Shown: one piece after another, positions 34,764 through 42,201 of the stretch
Layout: every line of letters begins with the position of its first letter
How positions within the stretch are numbered: the first letter of the stretch is position 1
DNA from: SABY01 sp964593705
GTDB taxonomy: Bacteria > Bacteroidota > Bacteroidia > Bacteroidales > 4484-276
Length of the DNA stretch: 64,000 nucleotides
NCBI GenBank assembly: GCA_964593705.1
Contig: CAZQIV010000016.1
Location: forward strand, 1 to 64,000
Direction: 5' to 3'
The notes under the pieces: model-generated
What the model was told of the DNA's origin: nothing
The model's database searches: none
What the model saw: only the letters and a program-made list of their open reading frames with translations
Made by a program: the position numbers and the translations under genes

Positions 34764-35914
34764 TTTAGTAATTCGTAATAAATATTTTGGTGATGAGGCA
34801 AAAGTGAGGGATGAAAAATGTGAATGTAATCGGCCAGAATAACTTGCGGTTCCAGAAACCCTTTTTGAAAGAATGGTTTTTTAAGGGTGTTGCAAACAAT
34901 CACTTTTTTATTTTTAAATGCAGCAAAGTCCGCATATCTTCCATCTTCAGCCTTCAACATTTCATAAGTATAATCCTGGGATGTGTAAACAAGAAATCGC
35001 CAGTAATCTGCCTCCAATCCCCGGCCATAAACAGTTTCAAAGTCGAGCATTATGCCACCTGTGCTATAATTTTCTTTCCATAAATAATCAGCTCCTGCAT
35101 CTTCAATAAATTGTGCTTCATAACTTTTTCCTCCTGAGAGATTCCAAAAACCGCCATATTGCTTCCCGGTAATTACTGTTGGTCGATAACTCAGCGTTTC
35201 GCTTAATTTTTTCAATTGAAAATATTCATTTTTAATGGAATCAAAAATATGGATGGCTTCTTTCTCTTTTCCTGTTAAAACGCCAATAAACTTTATCCAT
35301 TCGGCGCGGCCTAAGGGATCTGATTCCAGGTAATCACCATTAGGGATAATCGTCAGGCCTGCGTTTTGGAGGGGAATAAAACTTTGTCCTTTTTGGGGTG
35401 AAATCATTACCACATCAGGTGAAAGGTTAATTAATTCTTCGAGCTTAAAATGATCGCCAATTCCGATTTCTTTTATTTTTCTCGATTCGACCAGACCTTT
35501 AAATTTTTTAGAAACCACATATTTAACACTGCTTACGCCAACAAGCAAATCAATTTTGTTTAAAACATCAAGAAATGAAAGATGTGAGGCAGATAAAACC
35601 ACCAACTTTTTTATGGGAACTTTAATTGATTTTCCATCAGGAAAAGTTAAGTCTTTATCTTTTTCATTAACAAGATAAAACTTTTGACTTTTAAATGTTG
35701 AATCCCAGGGATTAAAAATTTCAAGCAGTTTCACATCATCGCTTTCCCTGATTTGAAACCCGCTTGCTATTTCAGGGTTAGAAGGTGAATAGGCCTCAAA
35801 AACAAATTTTGAATAATTTTTCCCATTATCTTCATGGCTTTCATTACAGGAAGTAAACACTACGAAAATTAAAAATATACAAATTGCATAATATCTCATC
35901 AAAATAAATTTCAA
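34760..35914 (-). CDS. ABC transporter substrate-binding lipoprotein
   Basis: A 384-aa periplasmic binding protein. The N-terminus has a lipobox (FVVFTSC, Cys23), so it is lipid-anchored. The body matches the BtuF/FhuD type III fold: KLVVLSASHLSFLDVLNKID, a LEELINLSPDVVMIS strand and a C-terminal VIVCNTLKK / PQVILADYIHIFHP. It binds an iron-siderophore, haem or corrinoid; the ligand cannot be told apart here. It is the first gene of the operon and no cobalamin riboswitch was recognised upstream. A palindromic repeat lies at 35979-36030. Confidence 0.9.
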   Translation of the reverse strand: MKFILMRYYAICIFLIFVVFTSCNESHEDNGKNYSKFVFEAYSPSNPEIASGFQIRESDDVKLLEIFNPWDSTFKSQKFYLVNEKDKDLTFPDGKSIKVPIKKLVVLSASHLSFLDVLNKIDLLVGVSSVKYVVSKKFKGLVESRKIKEIGIGDHFKLEELINLSPDVVMISPQKGQSFIPLQNAGLTIIPNGDYLESDPLGRAEWIKFIGVLTGKEKEAIHIFDSIKNEYFQLKKLSETLSYRPTVITGKQYGGFWNLSGGKSYEAQFIEDAGADYLWKENYSTGGIMLDFETVYGRGLEADYWRFLVYTSQDYTYEMLKAEDGRYADFAAFKNKKVIVCNTLKKPFFQKGFLEPQVILADYIHIFHPSLLPHHQNIYYELLK

Positions 35915-35978
35915 AATTTTTAAATCAATTTATTTATCGTTATTGGCGGGCAGGCATCGTTGTGTTTGCATTGATGTA

Positions 35979-36030
35979 CAGACAAGGTATGCCTTGTCTC
36001 TGAAGAACAGACAAGGCATGCCTTGTCTCT
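35979..36030. repeat. Two ACAGACAAGGYATGCCTTGTCT palindromes in tandem
   Basis: Two units, at about 35979-35999 and 36008-36029, each contain AGACAAGG...CCTTGTCT; the second is a perfect 20-bp palindrome. They share GCCTTGTCT with the tandem repeat at the start of the window. Located between the convergent-spaced GroES-like gene end and the importer operon start. Confidence 0.75.
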
Positions 36031-36045
36031 ACGGCAATCCCCCCC

Positions 36046-36423
36046 TCAATCAAAAAGTTCCTCATCTCTCTCCAGCAATAAAATGGAATGCTGTGGGACT
36101 ATAAAATATTTTTCGCCATGAAACATAACTTCCATGGCACCTTTTTGCATGAATATCGCTACATCACCAACTTTAACCTGCAAAGGAATGTACTTGGTTT
36201 TTTCTTCCGAATTTTTCCAGGGTTCATCCATGTCATCTCCTGGCAGCGGGATTGGATAACCCGGACCTGCTTTAACAACATAACCACTTTGCAATTCTTC
36301 TTTTTCTTTGTAGCCGGGTGGCAGGTACAATCCACCCCTGGATTTATTGCTTTGCGTTTTTGGTTTTATTAAAACCCTGTCGCCAACCACGATCAACTTA
36401 CTTATATCAGGATTTGATGGCAT
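36046..36423 (-). CDS. GroES-family co-chaperone-like protein
   Basis: A 125-aa protein with the Cpn10 fold signature: VVGDRVLIKPKTQSNKSRGGLYLPPG, a SGYVVKAGPGYP strand, VKVGDVAIF and GEKYFIVPQHSILLLE. It is longer than classical GroES (about 95 aa) because of an insert (about 60-80, PLPGDDMDEPWKNSEEKTKY). No groEL is adjacent, so it is probably the accessory GroES paralogue found in many Bacteroidota rather than the main co-chaperonin. A TAATTTTG promoter element lies 28 bp upstream. Confidence 0.88.
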   Translation of the reverse strand: MPSNPDISKLIVVGDRVLIKPKTQSNKSRGGLYLPPGYKEKEELQSGYVVKAGPGYPIPLPGDDMDEPWKNSEEKTKYIPLQVKVGDVAIFMQKGAMEVMFHGEKYFIVPQHSILLLERDEELFD

Positions 36424-36450
36424 CTTACTATTTATTTATTATTATTTGAG

Positions 36451-36458
36451 CAAAATTA
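36451..36458 (-). promoter_or_regulatory. Promoter -7 element of the GroES-like gene
   Basis: TAATTTTG on the minus strand matches TAnnTTTG exactly, 27 bp before the start codon. Confidence 0.45.
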
Positions 36459-36546
36459 TACAATCCTGCGGAATAGCAGAATTATTTGTCCAGCGCACCA
36501 GACATTATCAGCCTAATTTAGAAATAGTCAACTTTATGGAAAGACC

Positions 36547-36624
36547 TAACTTGGACAAGCCAAAACCAAACAAGGTGATCATGTAAAATTTATGGTGTAT
36601 TCCTGTTTTGGTTTGTCCAAGTTA
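36547..36624. repeat. 78-bp element with 20-bp inverted termini
   Basis: TAACTTGGACAAGCCAAAAC (36547-36566) and GTTTTGGTTTGTCCAAGTTA (36605-36624) are complementary except for one base and enclose 38 bp. It could be a miniature transposon, the joined ends of a lost insertion sequence, or an RNA hairpin. Confidence 0.65.
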
Positions 36625-36720
36625 GTCGGCAAAATTTATAAATGCATATTTTGCAATTAAGAGCTTTATTATTTATCTTCCTTTCATATTAACAACAATG
36701 CATTTTAAATTTTGCATGGG

Positions 36721-36773
36721 TATCTTATCTCTAATATTCTGCCAAAAAATGGCAGAATATTAGAGATAAGATA
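36721..36773. repeat. Perfect hairpin with 24-bp arms
   Basis: 36721-36744 and 36750-36773 are exact reverse complements around an AAAAA loop; the arm tip reads ATTCTGCCA / TGGCAGAAT. There is no T-run, so it is not a classical terminator. Confidence 0.85.
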
Positions 36774-36966
36774 CTAATTACCAATTACTAATATCCAATA
36801 ACCTTTAACTCCCAACTTTTAACTCCCAACTGCATATTTTATGGCTCAACTACCATTTTTGTGGATGTAAATGATGGCTATCACTGGAAACAGATTTCTC
36901 CTTTCAAAACTTCCCCGAAGGATCGGGGCTGGCTGCTTCGCTTCGTTTTTTAGTACTAATGACAAT

Positions 36967-37029
36967 TTTTTATCACCAACAACTATTAGATCATTAATAT
37001 TTTACTTTCCACTAAATTCGTGGTAGTAC
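36967..37029 (+). repeat. 63-bp dispersed intergenic repeat, copy 1
   Basis: The stretch matches the reverse complement of 58199-58261 at 59 of 63 positions, and its right third (ACTAAATTCG core) matches about 23305-23335. The family reads roughly TTTTTATCACCAACAACTAT at its left end. Confidence 0.85.
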
Positions 37030-37131
37030 CTATTTTGTAAATGCCAAATACTCCTTGTCATCTAAATTTTTTTGCCTGATAATGTCCCAATCAAAAAATC
37101 GTTGTAAAGAAACTTATGTGGGAATAAGTCC

Positions 37132-37139
37132 TAATTTTG
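37132..37139 (+). promoter_or_regulatory. Promoter -7 element of the mutL operon
   Basis: TAATTTTG matches TAnnTTTG exactly, 17 bp before ATG 37157. This supports that start for the small membrane protein over the upstream in-frame ATG at 37055. Confidence 0.5.
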
Positions 37140-37156
37140 CCATAAATATTAAAATC

Positions 37157-37420
37157 ATGCAAATTGTATTTTTTAAACGACCACAACCACGGCAATTTGA
37201 TTACAAACCGCGCTATTATGATGAGGAAAAGGAGCGCAAGGAAGAGCGGCGTAAAGCAATTGAGGAGGGTAGTGCAGGAAATCCTGCCAACTTAAAGCGT
37301 GATATTGAACGGCGTTGGAGACGAATTGACAAGAAAAATCGTAATAAATCGAAAGGTATTAATCTTTTAGTTTATCTCATCGTTGCAGCCCTTTTGGTTT
37401 ATTTTGTATTTTTTGTTTAA
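37157..37420 (+). CDS. Small conserved basic membrane protein upstream of mutL
   Basis: An 87-aa protein starting MQIVFFKRPQPRQFDYKPRY. The frame extends to 37055, but the promoter element at 37132-37139 favours 37157. The first two thirds are highly charged (EEKERKEERRKAIEEG, ERRWRRIDKKNRNK), followed by one C-terminal membrane segment (INLLVYLIVAALLVYFVFFV). This suggests a tail-anchored inner-membrane protein. Comparable small genes precede mutL in Bacteroidota. The function is unknown. Confidence 0.75.
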   Translation: MQIVFFKRPQPRQFDYKPRYYDEEKERKEERRKAIEEGSAGNPANLKRDIERRWRRIDKKNRNKSKGINLLVYLIVAALLVYFVFFV

Positions 37421-37443
37421 GAATTTGTGGAATTAAGCTTTTT

Positions 37444-39303
37444 ATGTCTGACATTATTCATTTATTACCCGATTCCGTTGCCAACCAAATTGCTGCCGGC
37501 GAAGTAATTCAAAGGCCGGCTTCTGCCGTGAAAGAACTCCTGGAGAATACGATAGATTCAGGTGCTCAGCACATTGATCTGGTGATTAAAGATGCCGGCA
37601 AAACCCTGATACAGGTTACTGACGATGGTTGTGGTATGTCAGAAACTGATGCCAGAATGTCGTTCGAGCGTCATGCTACTTCAAAAATTCAATCTGTAAA
37701 TGATCTATTTTCCATCAGAACCATGGGATTTCGGGGTGAAGCGCTGGCTTCAATAGCGGCCATTGCACAAGTTGAATTGAAATCGAAAAAAAATGAAGAG
37801 GAGCTGGGTACCTGCCTAAAAATAGAAGGTTCGGAAGTGAAAAGCCAGGAGTTTTGCCAGTGCCCGGCAGGAACGACCCTGATGATTAAAAATTTGTTTT
37901 TTAATGTTCCTGCAAGGCGAAAGTTCCTGAAGTCGAATAATGTTGAACTGCGACATATCCTCGAAGAATTTCAGCGAGTGGCGCTTGCAAACAATGAAAT
38001 TTCATTCAGCCTGTTCAACGATAGTAAAATAGTTTTTCAACTCCGCCCCGGCTCGCTCAAAGAAAGGATAGTCGCAATATTTAGCCAGAATTTCAACAAG
38101 CGACTCATTCCTGTTCATCAGGAGCTCGAAACAATGACCATCAGCGGGTTTGTGGGGAAACCGGAATTTGCTAAAAAAATTAGGGGAGAGCAATATTTTT
38201 TCGTAAACAAAAGGTTTATGAGGCATGCTTATCTGAATCATGCGGTGGATAATGCTTTTGATCAATTGCTTCCTGAAAAATCTTACCCGGCATATTTTAT
38301 TTTTATTGATATCAATCCCGAAGAAATTGACATTAATATTCATCCCACCAAAACCGAAATAAAGTTTCAGGATGAAAAGGTAATGTATTCTGTTTTAAGA
38401 TCGGCGGTAAAAGCTGCTTTGGGTAAGTTCAGCATTACGCCAAGTCTTGATTTCAGTAAAGACCCGACCTTGGATTTTACGATGCCTTCGAAGGATACAC
38501 CCATCAGGCCACCCACGTTAAAACTGGATTCGAATTTTAATCCTTTCGAGAGCCGAAAATCAGAACCTTTGATACGCGAAAAAAATAATCAACAAAATTG
38601 GGAAAATCTTTATCCCGACAGAAATAAATCATTAGCGGATCAAAAACAAAAATCATTTCCTAAAGATCATTCAAGGCAGATGGAAGCAAGGCTGGTAAAT
38701 TCAGAATCATCTACCGACAGCTATTTCCAGTTGCACAATGCTTTTATTTTAACGCAGGTAAAATCGGGCTTAATGGTGATTGACCAGCAAAATGCTCATG
38801 AGCGCATACTTTACGAACGTTATTTGAACTTATTGGGAAACCGACAAGCACTTTCGCAGCAAGAATTATTTCCTGTCAAAATTTCACTTCCACCAGCCGA
38901 GGCAGAGTTATTGTTAGAAGTGCTTGATGAGTTGAATATGCTTGGATTTGATCTGCAAACCGATCCTGATAAAAACTTCCAATTTATAATACACGGAACA
39001 CCTGCAGGATTGAAACAAACAAATATTGCAGCATTAATCGAAGGAATTATAGACAATTACAAGACAAATATGTTGGAGTTAAACCTTGACAAAAAGTACA
39101 ATTTGGCCCGTTCGCTGGCAAAAAATATGTCGATAAAACGTGGCAAAACACTTCAGCAAATAGAAATGAAAAGCATTATCGAATCATTATTTGCCTGCCA
39201 GATGCCCGAGGTTTCTTTGGATGGTCAGCCTGTAATTAGAATAATACCTCTAAATACAATGATGAATTTTGATTTTGATCAGTCTGAACAAAACCCCGGT
39301 TAA
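37444..39303 (+). CDS. mutL: DNA mismatch repair protein MutL
   Basis: A 619-aa MutL that links mismatch recognition by MutS to strand removal. The N-terminal GHKL ATPase has ELLENTIDSGA, DDGCGM, TMGFRGEAL and GTTLMIKNLFFNVPARRKF. A variable linker covers about 330-430, and the C-terminal dimerisation domain follows. The endonuclease metal motif DQHAxxExxxxE appears as D447QQNAHERILYE: the acidic residues and spacing are kept, but His and Ala are replaced by Gln and Asn. The partner motifs are also divergent (LAKNMSIKRGKTL, CQMPEVSLDGQP). The first gene after the small membrane protein, 23 bp away. Confidence 0.96.
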   Translation: MSDIIHLLPDSVANQIAAGEVIQRPASAVKELLENTIDSGAQHIDLVIKDAGKTLIQVTDDGCGMSETDARMSFERHATSKIQSVNDLFSIRTMGFRGEALASIAAIAQVELKSKKNEEELGTCLKIEGSEVKSQEFCQCPAGTTLMIKNLFFNVPARRKFLKSNNVELRHILEEFQRVALANNEISFSLFNDSKIVFQLRPGSLKERIVAIFSQNFNKRLIPVHQELETMTISGFVGKPEFAKKIRGEQYFFVNKRFMRHAYLNHAVDNAFDQLLPEKSYPAYFIFIDINPEEIDINIHPTKTEIKFQDEKVMYSVLRSAVKAALGKFSITPSLDFSKDPTLDFTMPSKDTPIRPPTLKLDSNFNPFESRKSEPLIREKNNQQNWENLYPDRNKSLADQKQKSFPKDHSRQMEARLVNSESSTDSYFQLHNAFILTQVKSGLMVIDQQNAHERILYERYLNLLGNRQALSQQELFPVKISLPPAEAELLLEVLDELNMLGFDLQTDPDKNFQFIIHGTPAGLKQTNIAALIEGIIDNYKTNMLELNLDKKYNLARSLAKNMSIKRGKTLQQIEMKSIIESLFACQMPEVSLDGQPVIRIIPLNTMMNFDFDQSEQNPG

Positions 39304-39329
39304 AGAAGCTAATTTTCAAACTTAAACAA

Positions 39330-40073
39330 ATGAACAATCAACAATATAGCCCGAAAGGGTTTTCGTTTTTACCCCCGGTAGTTAAGAACTTACTCATCAT
39401 TAATGGTTTGATGTTTCTTGCCACAATTACTTTATCAACCCAGGGCATTGACCTTGTCAATATTTTGGGGCTGCATTATTTCTCTTCCGAAAAATTCCAG
39501 GTTTATCAATTAATTTCCCACATGTTCATGCATGGCGGATTTAATCATGTGCTTTTCAACATGTTTGCCTTGTGGATGTTTGGATACATGCTGGAGAATG
39601 TTTGGGGATCAAAGCGCTTTCTACAATATTATATCTACACTGGTTTAGGGGCGGCTTTGATTCAACTCCTTGTAACATACATTAGAATTTCGGTTTTGGA
39701 ATCACAAATGGATCCTGCAAGTATCGAAACAGTTTTGCGCGATGGTCTTGGAGTTTTGGATCGGGGAATGAATTATACCAACGATCAGATGGCATCATTA
39801 AATGCCATGATAAATACGTCAATGGTAGGCGCTTCCGGGGCAGTGTTTGGAATATTATTAGCCTTCGGGATGATGTTTCCCAATACCAAATTGTATCTCT
39901 ATTTTCTTTTCCCAATTAAGGCCAAATATTTTGTTATTGGTTATGGATTGGTAGAATTGATTTTTGGTATTGCCAATAGGCCGGGCGACCATGTTGCCAG
40001 GTTTGCCCACCTTGGCGGGATGATTGTAGGTTTTTTGTTGATAAAACTATGGAAACGAAAAGGCGTTTATTAG
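39330..40073 (+). CDS. Rhomboid-family intramembrane serine protease (1)
   Basis: A 247-aa protein with about six membrane segments. The catalytic dyad is visible: S169 in VGASGAVFG and H227 in ARFAHLGG. The HMFMHGGFNHVLFNMFALWMFG loop motif (about 67-88) is also standard. Rhomboids cut transmembrane substrates within the inner membrane. It is directly followed (1 nt gap) by a second rhomboid, so both are made from the same operon as mutL. Confidence 0.95.
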   Translation: MNNQQYSPKGFSFLPPVVKNLLIINGLMFLATITLSTQGIDLVNILGLHYFSSEKFQVYQLISHMFMHGGFNHVLFNMFALWMFGYMLENVWGSKRFLQYYIYTGLGAALIQLLVTYIRISVLESQMDPASIETVLRDGLGVLDRGMNYTNDQMASLNAMINTSMVGASGAVFGILLAFGMMFPNTKLYLYFLFPIKAKYFVIGYGLVELIFGIANRPGDHVARFAHLGGMIVGFLLIKLWKRKGVY

Positions 40074-40074
40074 C

Positions 40075-41013
40075 ATGATGAATTACAGGCAGAGTCCACT
40101 CGAAGATTTCAAGCGCTTTTTTAAAGGTTCCTCTTTATTAAAGAAGCTCATTATTATAAATGTAGCCGTATTTTTATTTATTTCGCTTGTAACAATCTTT
40201 ATCCGTTTATTTCAGATTCCTTCCGAAACGGCCATGATGCCCCAGCGCTCGTTTTTTACTGATTGGCTTGGTATTCCTGCAAATATTGAAGTACTTTTTA
40301 GCAGACCCTGGACCATATTTACCTATATGTTTGTACAAGAAGGGTTCATGCATATCCTCTCGAACATGATCGTTCTCTATTTTGGCGGACGGATATTTGT
40401 TGAATACTTGTCTGAAAAGAAACTACTCGCAGTTTATCTTATGGGAGGGCTTGCAGGCGCAGTGTTTTTTGTTGCAGCCTTCAACATTTTCCCATGGTTT
40501 AGTACCTCGGTAAACTATGCCGTTGCCATTGGCTCCTCAGCTTCGGTTTTGGCTATTTTAATCGCGGTTACTACCTACGTTCCCAATTACTCAATTTTGC
40601 GACTCCCAAATATCAACATAAAACTCTGGCATCTCGCTATATTCTATGTTGCTTACGACTTGTTGTCGATTGTTGGAGATAATGCCGGCGGGCATATTGC
40701 CCATTTGGGAGGAGCCTTTTGGGGATACATTTATGTAAAAATGATAGTTACCAATCATAATGTTAAATCAAAATCTGCATCTATGAACTTTAGGAAATTG
40801 TTTAAGTTTTTTATGAAGCCAAAAGAGAAACCAAAATACCGTTCATCTTATGATAAAGGTCGCCCCATGACCGATGATGAATACAACTTTAATAAAAATA
40901 TCGAACAGGACAAAATAGATAGGATTCTTGAAAAAATATCGAGATCGGGTTACAGCAGCCTGACAAAAGAAGAAAAAGAGATGTTGTTTCAGTCGAGCAA
41001 AAAGCAAAATTAA
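40075..41013 (+). CDS. Rhomboid-family intramembrane protease (2) with cytoplasmic tail
   Basis: A 312-aa protein; about six membrane segments end near residue 225. The active serine lies in G153-S-S155-A instead of the usual GxSG, so the Gly after Ser is replaced by Ala, and H210 is in GGHIAHLGG. The GFMHILSNMIVLYFGG loop motif is present. A charged ~85-residue C-terminal tail (PMTDDEYNFNKNIEQDKIDR ... LTKEEKEML) is the domain frequently fused to Bacteroidota rhomboids (DUF6576-like). Probably active; substrate unknown. Confidence 0.92.
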   Translation: MMNYRQSPLEDFKRFFKGSSLLKKLIIINVAVFLFISLVTIFIRLFQIPSETAMMPQRSFFTDWLGIPANIEVLFSRPWTIFTYMFVQEGFMHILSNMIVLYFGGRIFVEYLSEKKLLAVYLMGGLAGAVFFVAAFNIFPWFSTSVNYAVAIGSSASVLAILIAVTTYVPNYSILRLPNINIKLWHLAIFYVAYDLLSIVGDNAGGHIAHLGGAFWGYIYVKMIVTNHNVKSKSASMNFRKLFKFFMKPKEKPKYRSSYDKGRPMTDDEYNFNKNIEQDKIDRILEKISRSGYSSLTKEEKEMLFQSSKKQN

Positions 41014-41028
41014 ATTACTTTTACCCCC

Positions 41029-42153
41029 ATGTCAAAACCAAAAAAAAAATATAAAACCGGCTTTCTGACAAAACTCATTCTATTCGTTAATTTTATTTTT
41101 ATTTTTTCCCTGGGTTTATCTTACCTCTCTCCTTTTACAAACCCTGAAACCACAACCATCCCTGCCCTTCTGGCAATAATATATCCAATTCTATTGGTTT
41201 GTAACTCCATTTTTGTTGTATTTTGGATAATTAGATTGAAATACTTTTTCTTGTTTTCATTCATTGCTATTATAGCAGGCTACAGCCTGTTTTTTAAAGT
41301 TTTTGCTTTTAGTAGCGAAAAACCTGTTGGGACTTACAAGCAGGCGATGAAAGTTCTTTCTTACAATGTCCGCTTGTTTGACCAGTTTAAATGGACAGGC
41401 AATCAAAATTATTTTACAAGGAATTCGGTTTTTGAATTTGTACACAGCGAACAAGCTGATATAGTTTGTTTTCAGGAATTTTTTCATGGTAACGAAAAAT
41501 CCTTTCCCACCATTGAACCATTTCTCGAAAAAAGTGAAACAAAAAATTATCATGTTGATTACGTTTTGACACGAGGCACAAATAGACATTACGGGCTTGC
41601 TACTTTTACAAAATATCCCATTGTGAATAAAGGAAATATCAGGTTTGAAAATTCCACAGCCAATTCAGGAATCTACACCGATATTGTTTTCAAAAAAGAT
41701 ACAGTCAGGGTTTTTAATGTTCATCTCGAATCGATAAAATTATCCAAAGCTGATCATCAACTGGTTTCGGATGTAATTGATCCAGGCGCCGTAAACCGGA
41801 AATCCAATTTCAGCATTATTATTAATAAATTTAGCAAAGCAACTATAAAAAGGGCAATGCAAGCGGACATCGTAAATGCTTACATTGCAAAATCTCCATA
41901 CCCGGTAATTGTTTGTGGTGATTTTAACGATACTCCACTTTCGTATGTTTATCGCACTGTTTCCAAAGACCTTAATGATGTTTTCCTGGAAATTGGGAGT
42001 GGTTTTGGCGCAAGCTATGCCGATGACATTCCTTTTTTAAGAATCGACTATATACTTTACAGTGATGCATTTGAACCTTATCGGTTTAATAAACATGAAG
42101 TAAATTATTCTGATCATTATCCAATAACCTGCTATTTTAAAATGAAACATTAG
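41029..42153 (+). CDS. Membrane-anchored endonuclease/exonuclease/phosphatase-family protein
   Basis: A 374-aa protein. Three N-terminal membrane segments (about 12-90) precede an EEP fold with LSYNVRLFD, ADIVCFQEFF, GLATFTKYPI, VFNVHLESIKL, PVIVCGDFNDTP, RIDYILYSD and SDHYPITCYF. These provide the metal-binding Asn/Glu and the catalytic Asp/Asn and His pair. Relatives hydrolyse phosphodiesters in nucleic acids or lipids. The active site would face the periplasm if the topology is right, making a lipid or extracellular substrate possible (inference). It follows the rhomboid pair by 15 bp. Confidence 0.88.
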   Translation: MSKPKKKYKTGFLTKLILFVNFIFIFSLGLSYLSPFTNPETTTIPALLAIIYPILLVCNSIFVVFWIIRLKYFFLFSFIAIIAGYSLFFKVFAFSSEKPVGTYKQAMKVLSYNVRLFDQFKWTGNQNYFTRNSVFEFVHSEQADIVCFQEFFHGNEKSFPTIEPFLEKSETKNYHVDYVLTRGTNRHYGLATFTKYPIVNKGNIRFENSTANSGIYTDIVFKKDTVRVFNVHLESIKLSKADHQLVSDVIDPGAVNRKSNFSIIINKFSKATIKRAMQADIVNAYIAKSPYPVIVCGDFNDTPLSYVYRTVSKDLNDVFLEIGSGFGASYADDIPFLRIDYILYSDAFEPYRFNKHEVNYSDHYPITCYFKMKH

Positions 42154-42201
42154 TTTGATTGTAAATCTATGATGTAATTTTTTATTAACCGAAACGCCAC
42201 A

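Larger units (their letters stand above)
36424..37156. other. Gene-free region with hairpins and dispersed repeats
   Basis: The divergent space between the GroES-like gene and the mutL operon. No convincing gene is seen. It contains an inverted-repeat element (36547-36624), a 24-bp-arm hairpin (36721-36773), CAACTTTTAACTCCCAACT low-complexity sequence near 36810, a CCCCGAAGGATCGGGG hairpin (about 36914-36929) and a 63-bp dispersed repeat (36967-37029). Confidence 0.6.

Noticed and set aside
35915..36045. Cobalamin riboswitch upstream of the importer operon
   Set aside because: The gap is only 130 bp, is filled by palindromic repeats, and no B12-box-like block was found.
36347..36586. 79-aa open frame on the plus strand
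   Set aside because: It starts inside the GroES-like gene on the other strand and continues into a repeat element; no family likeness.
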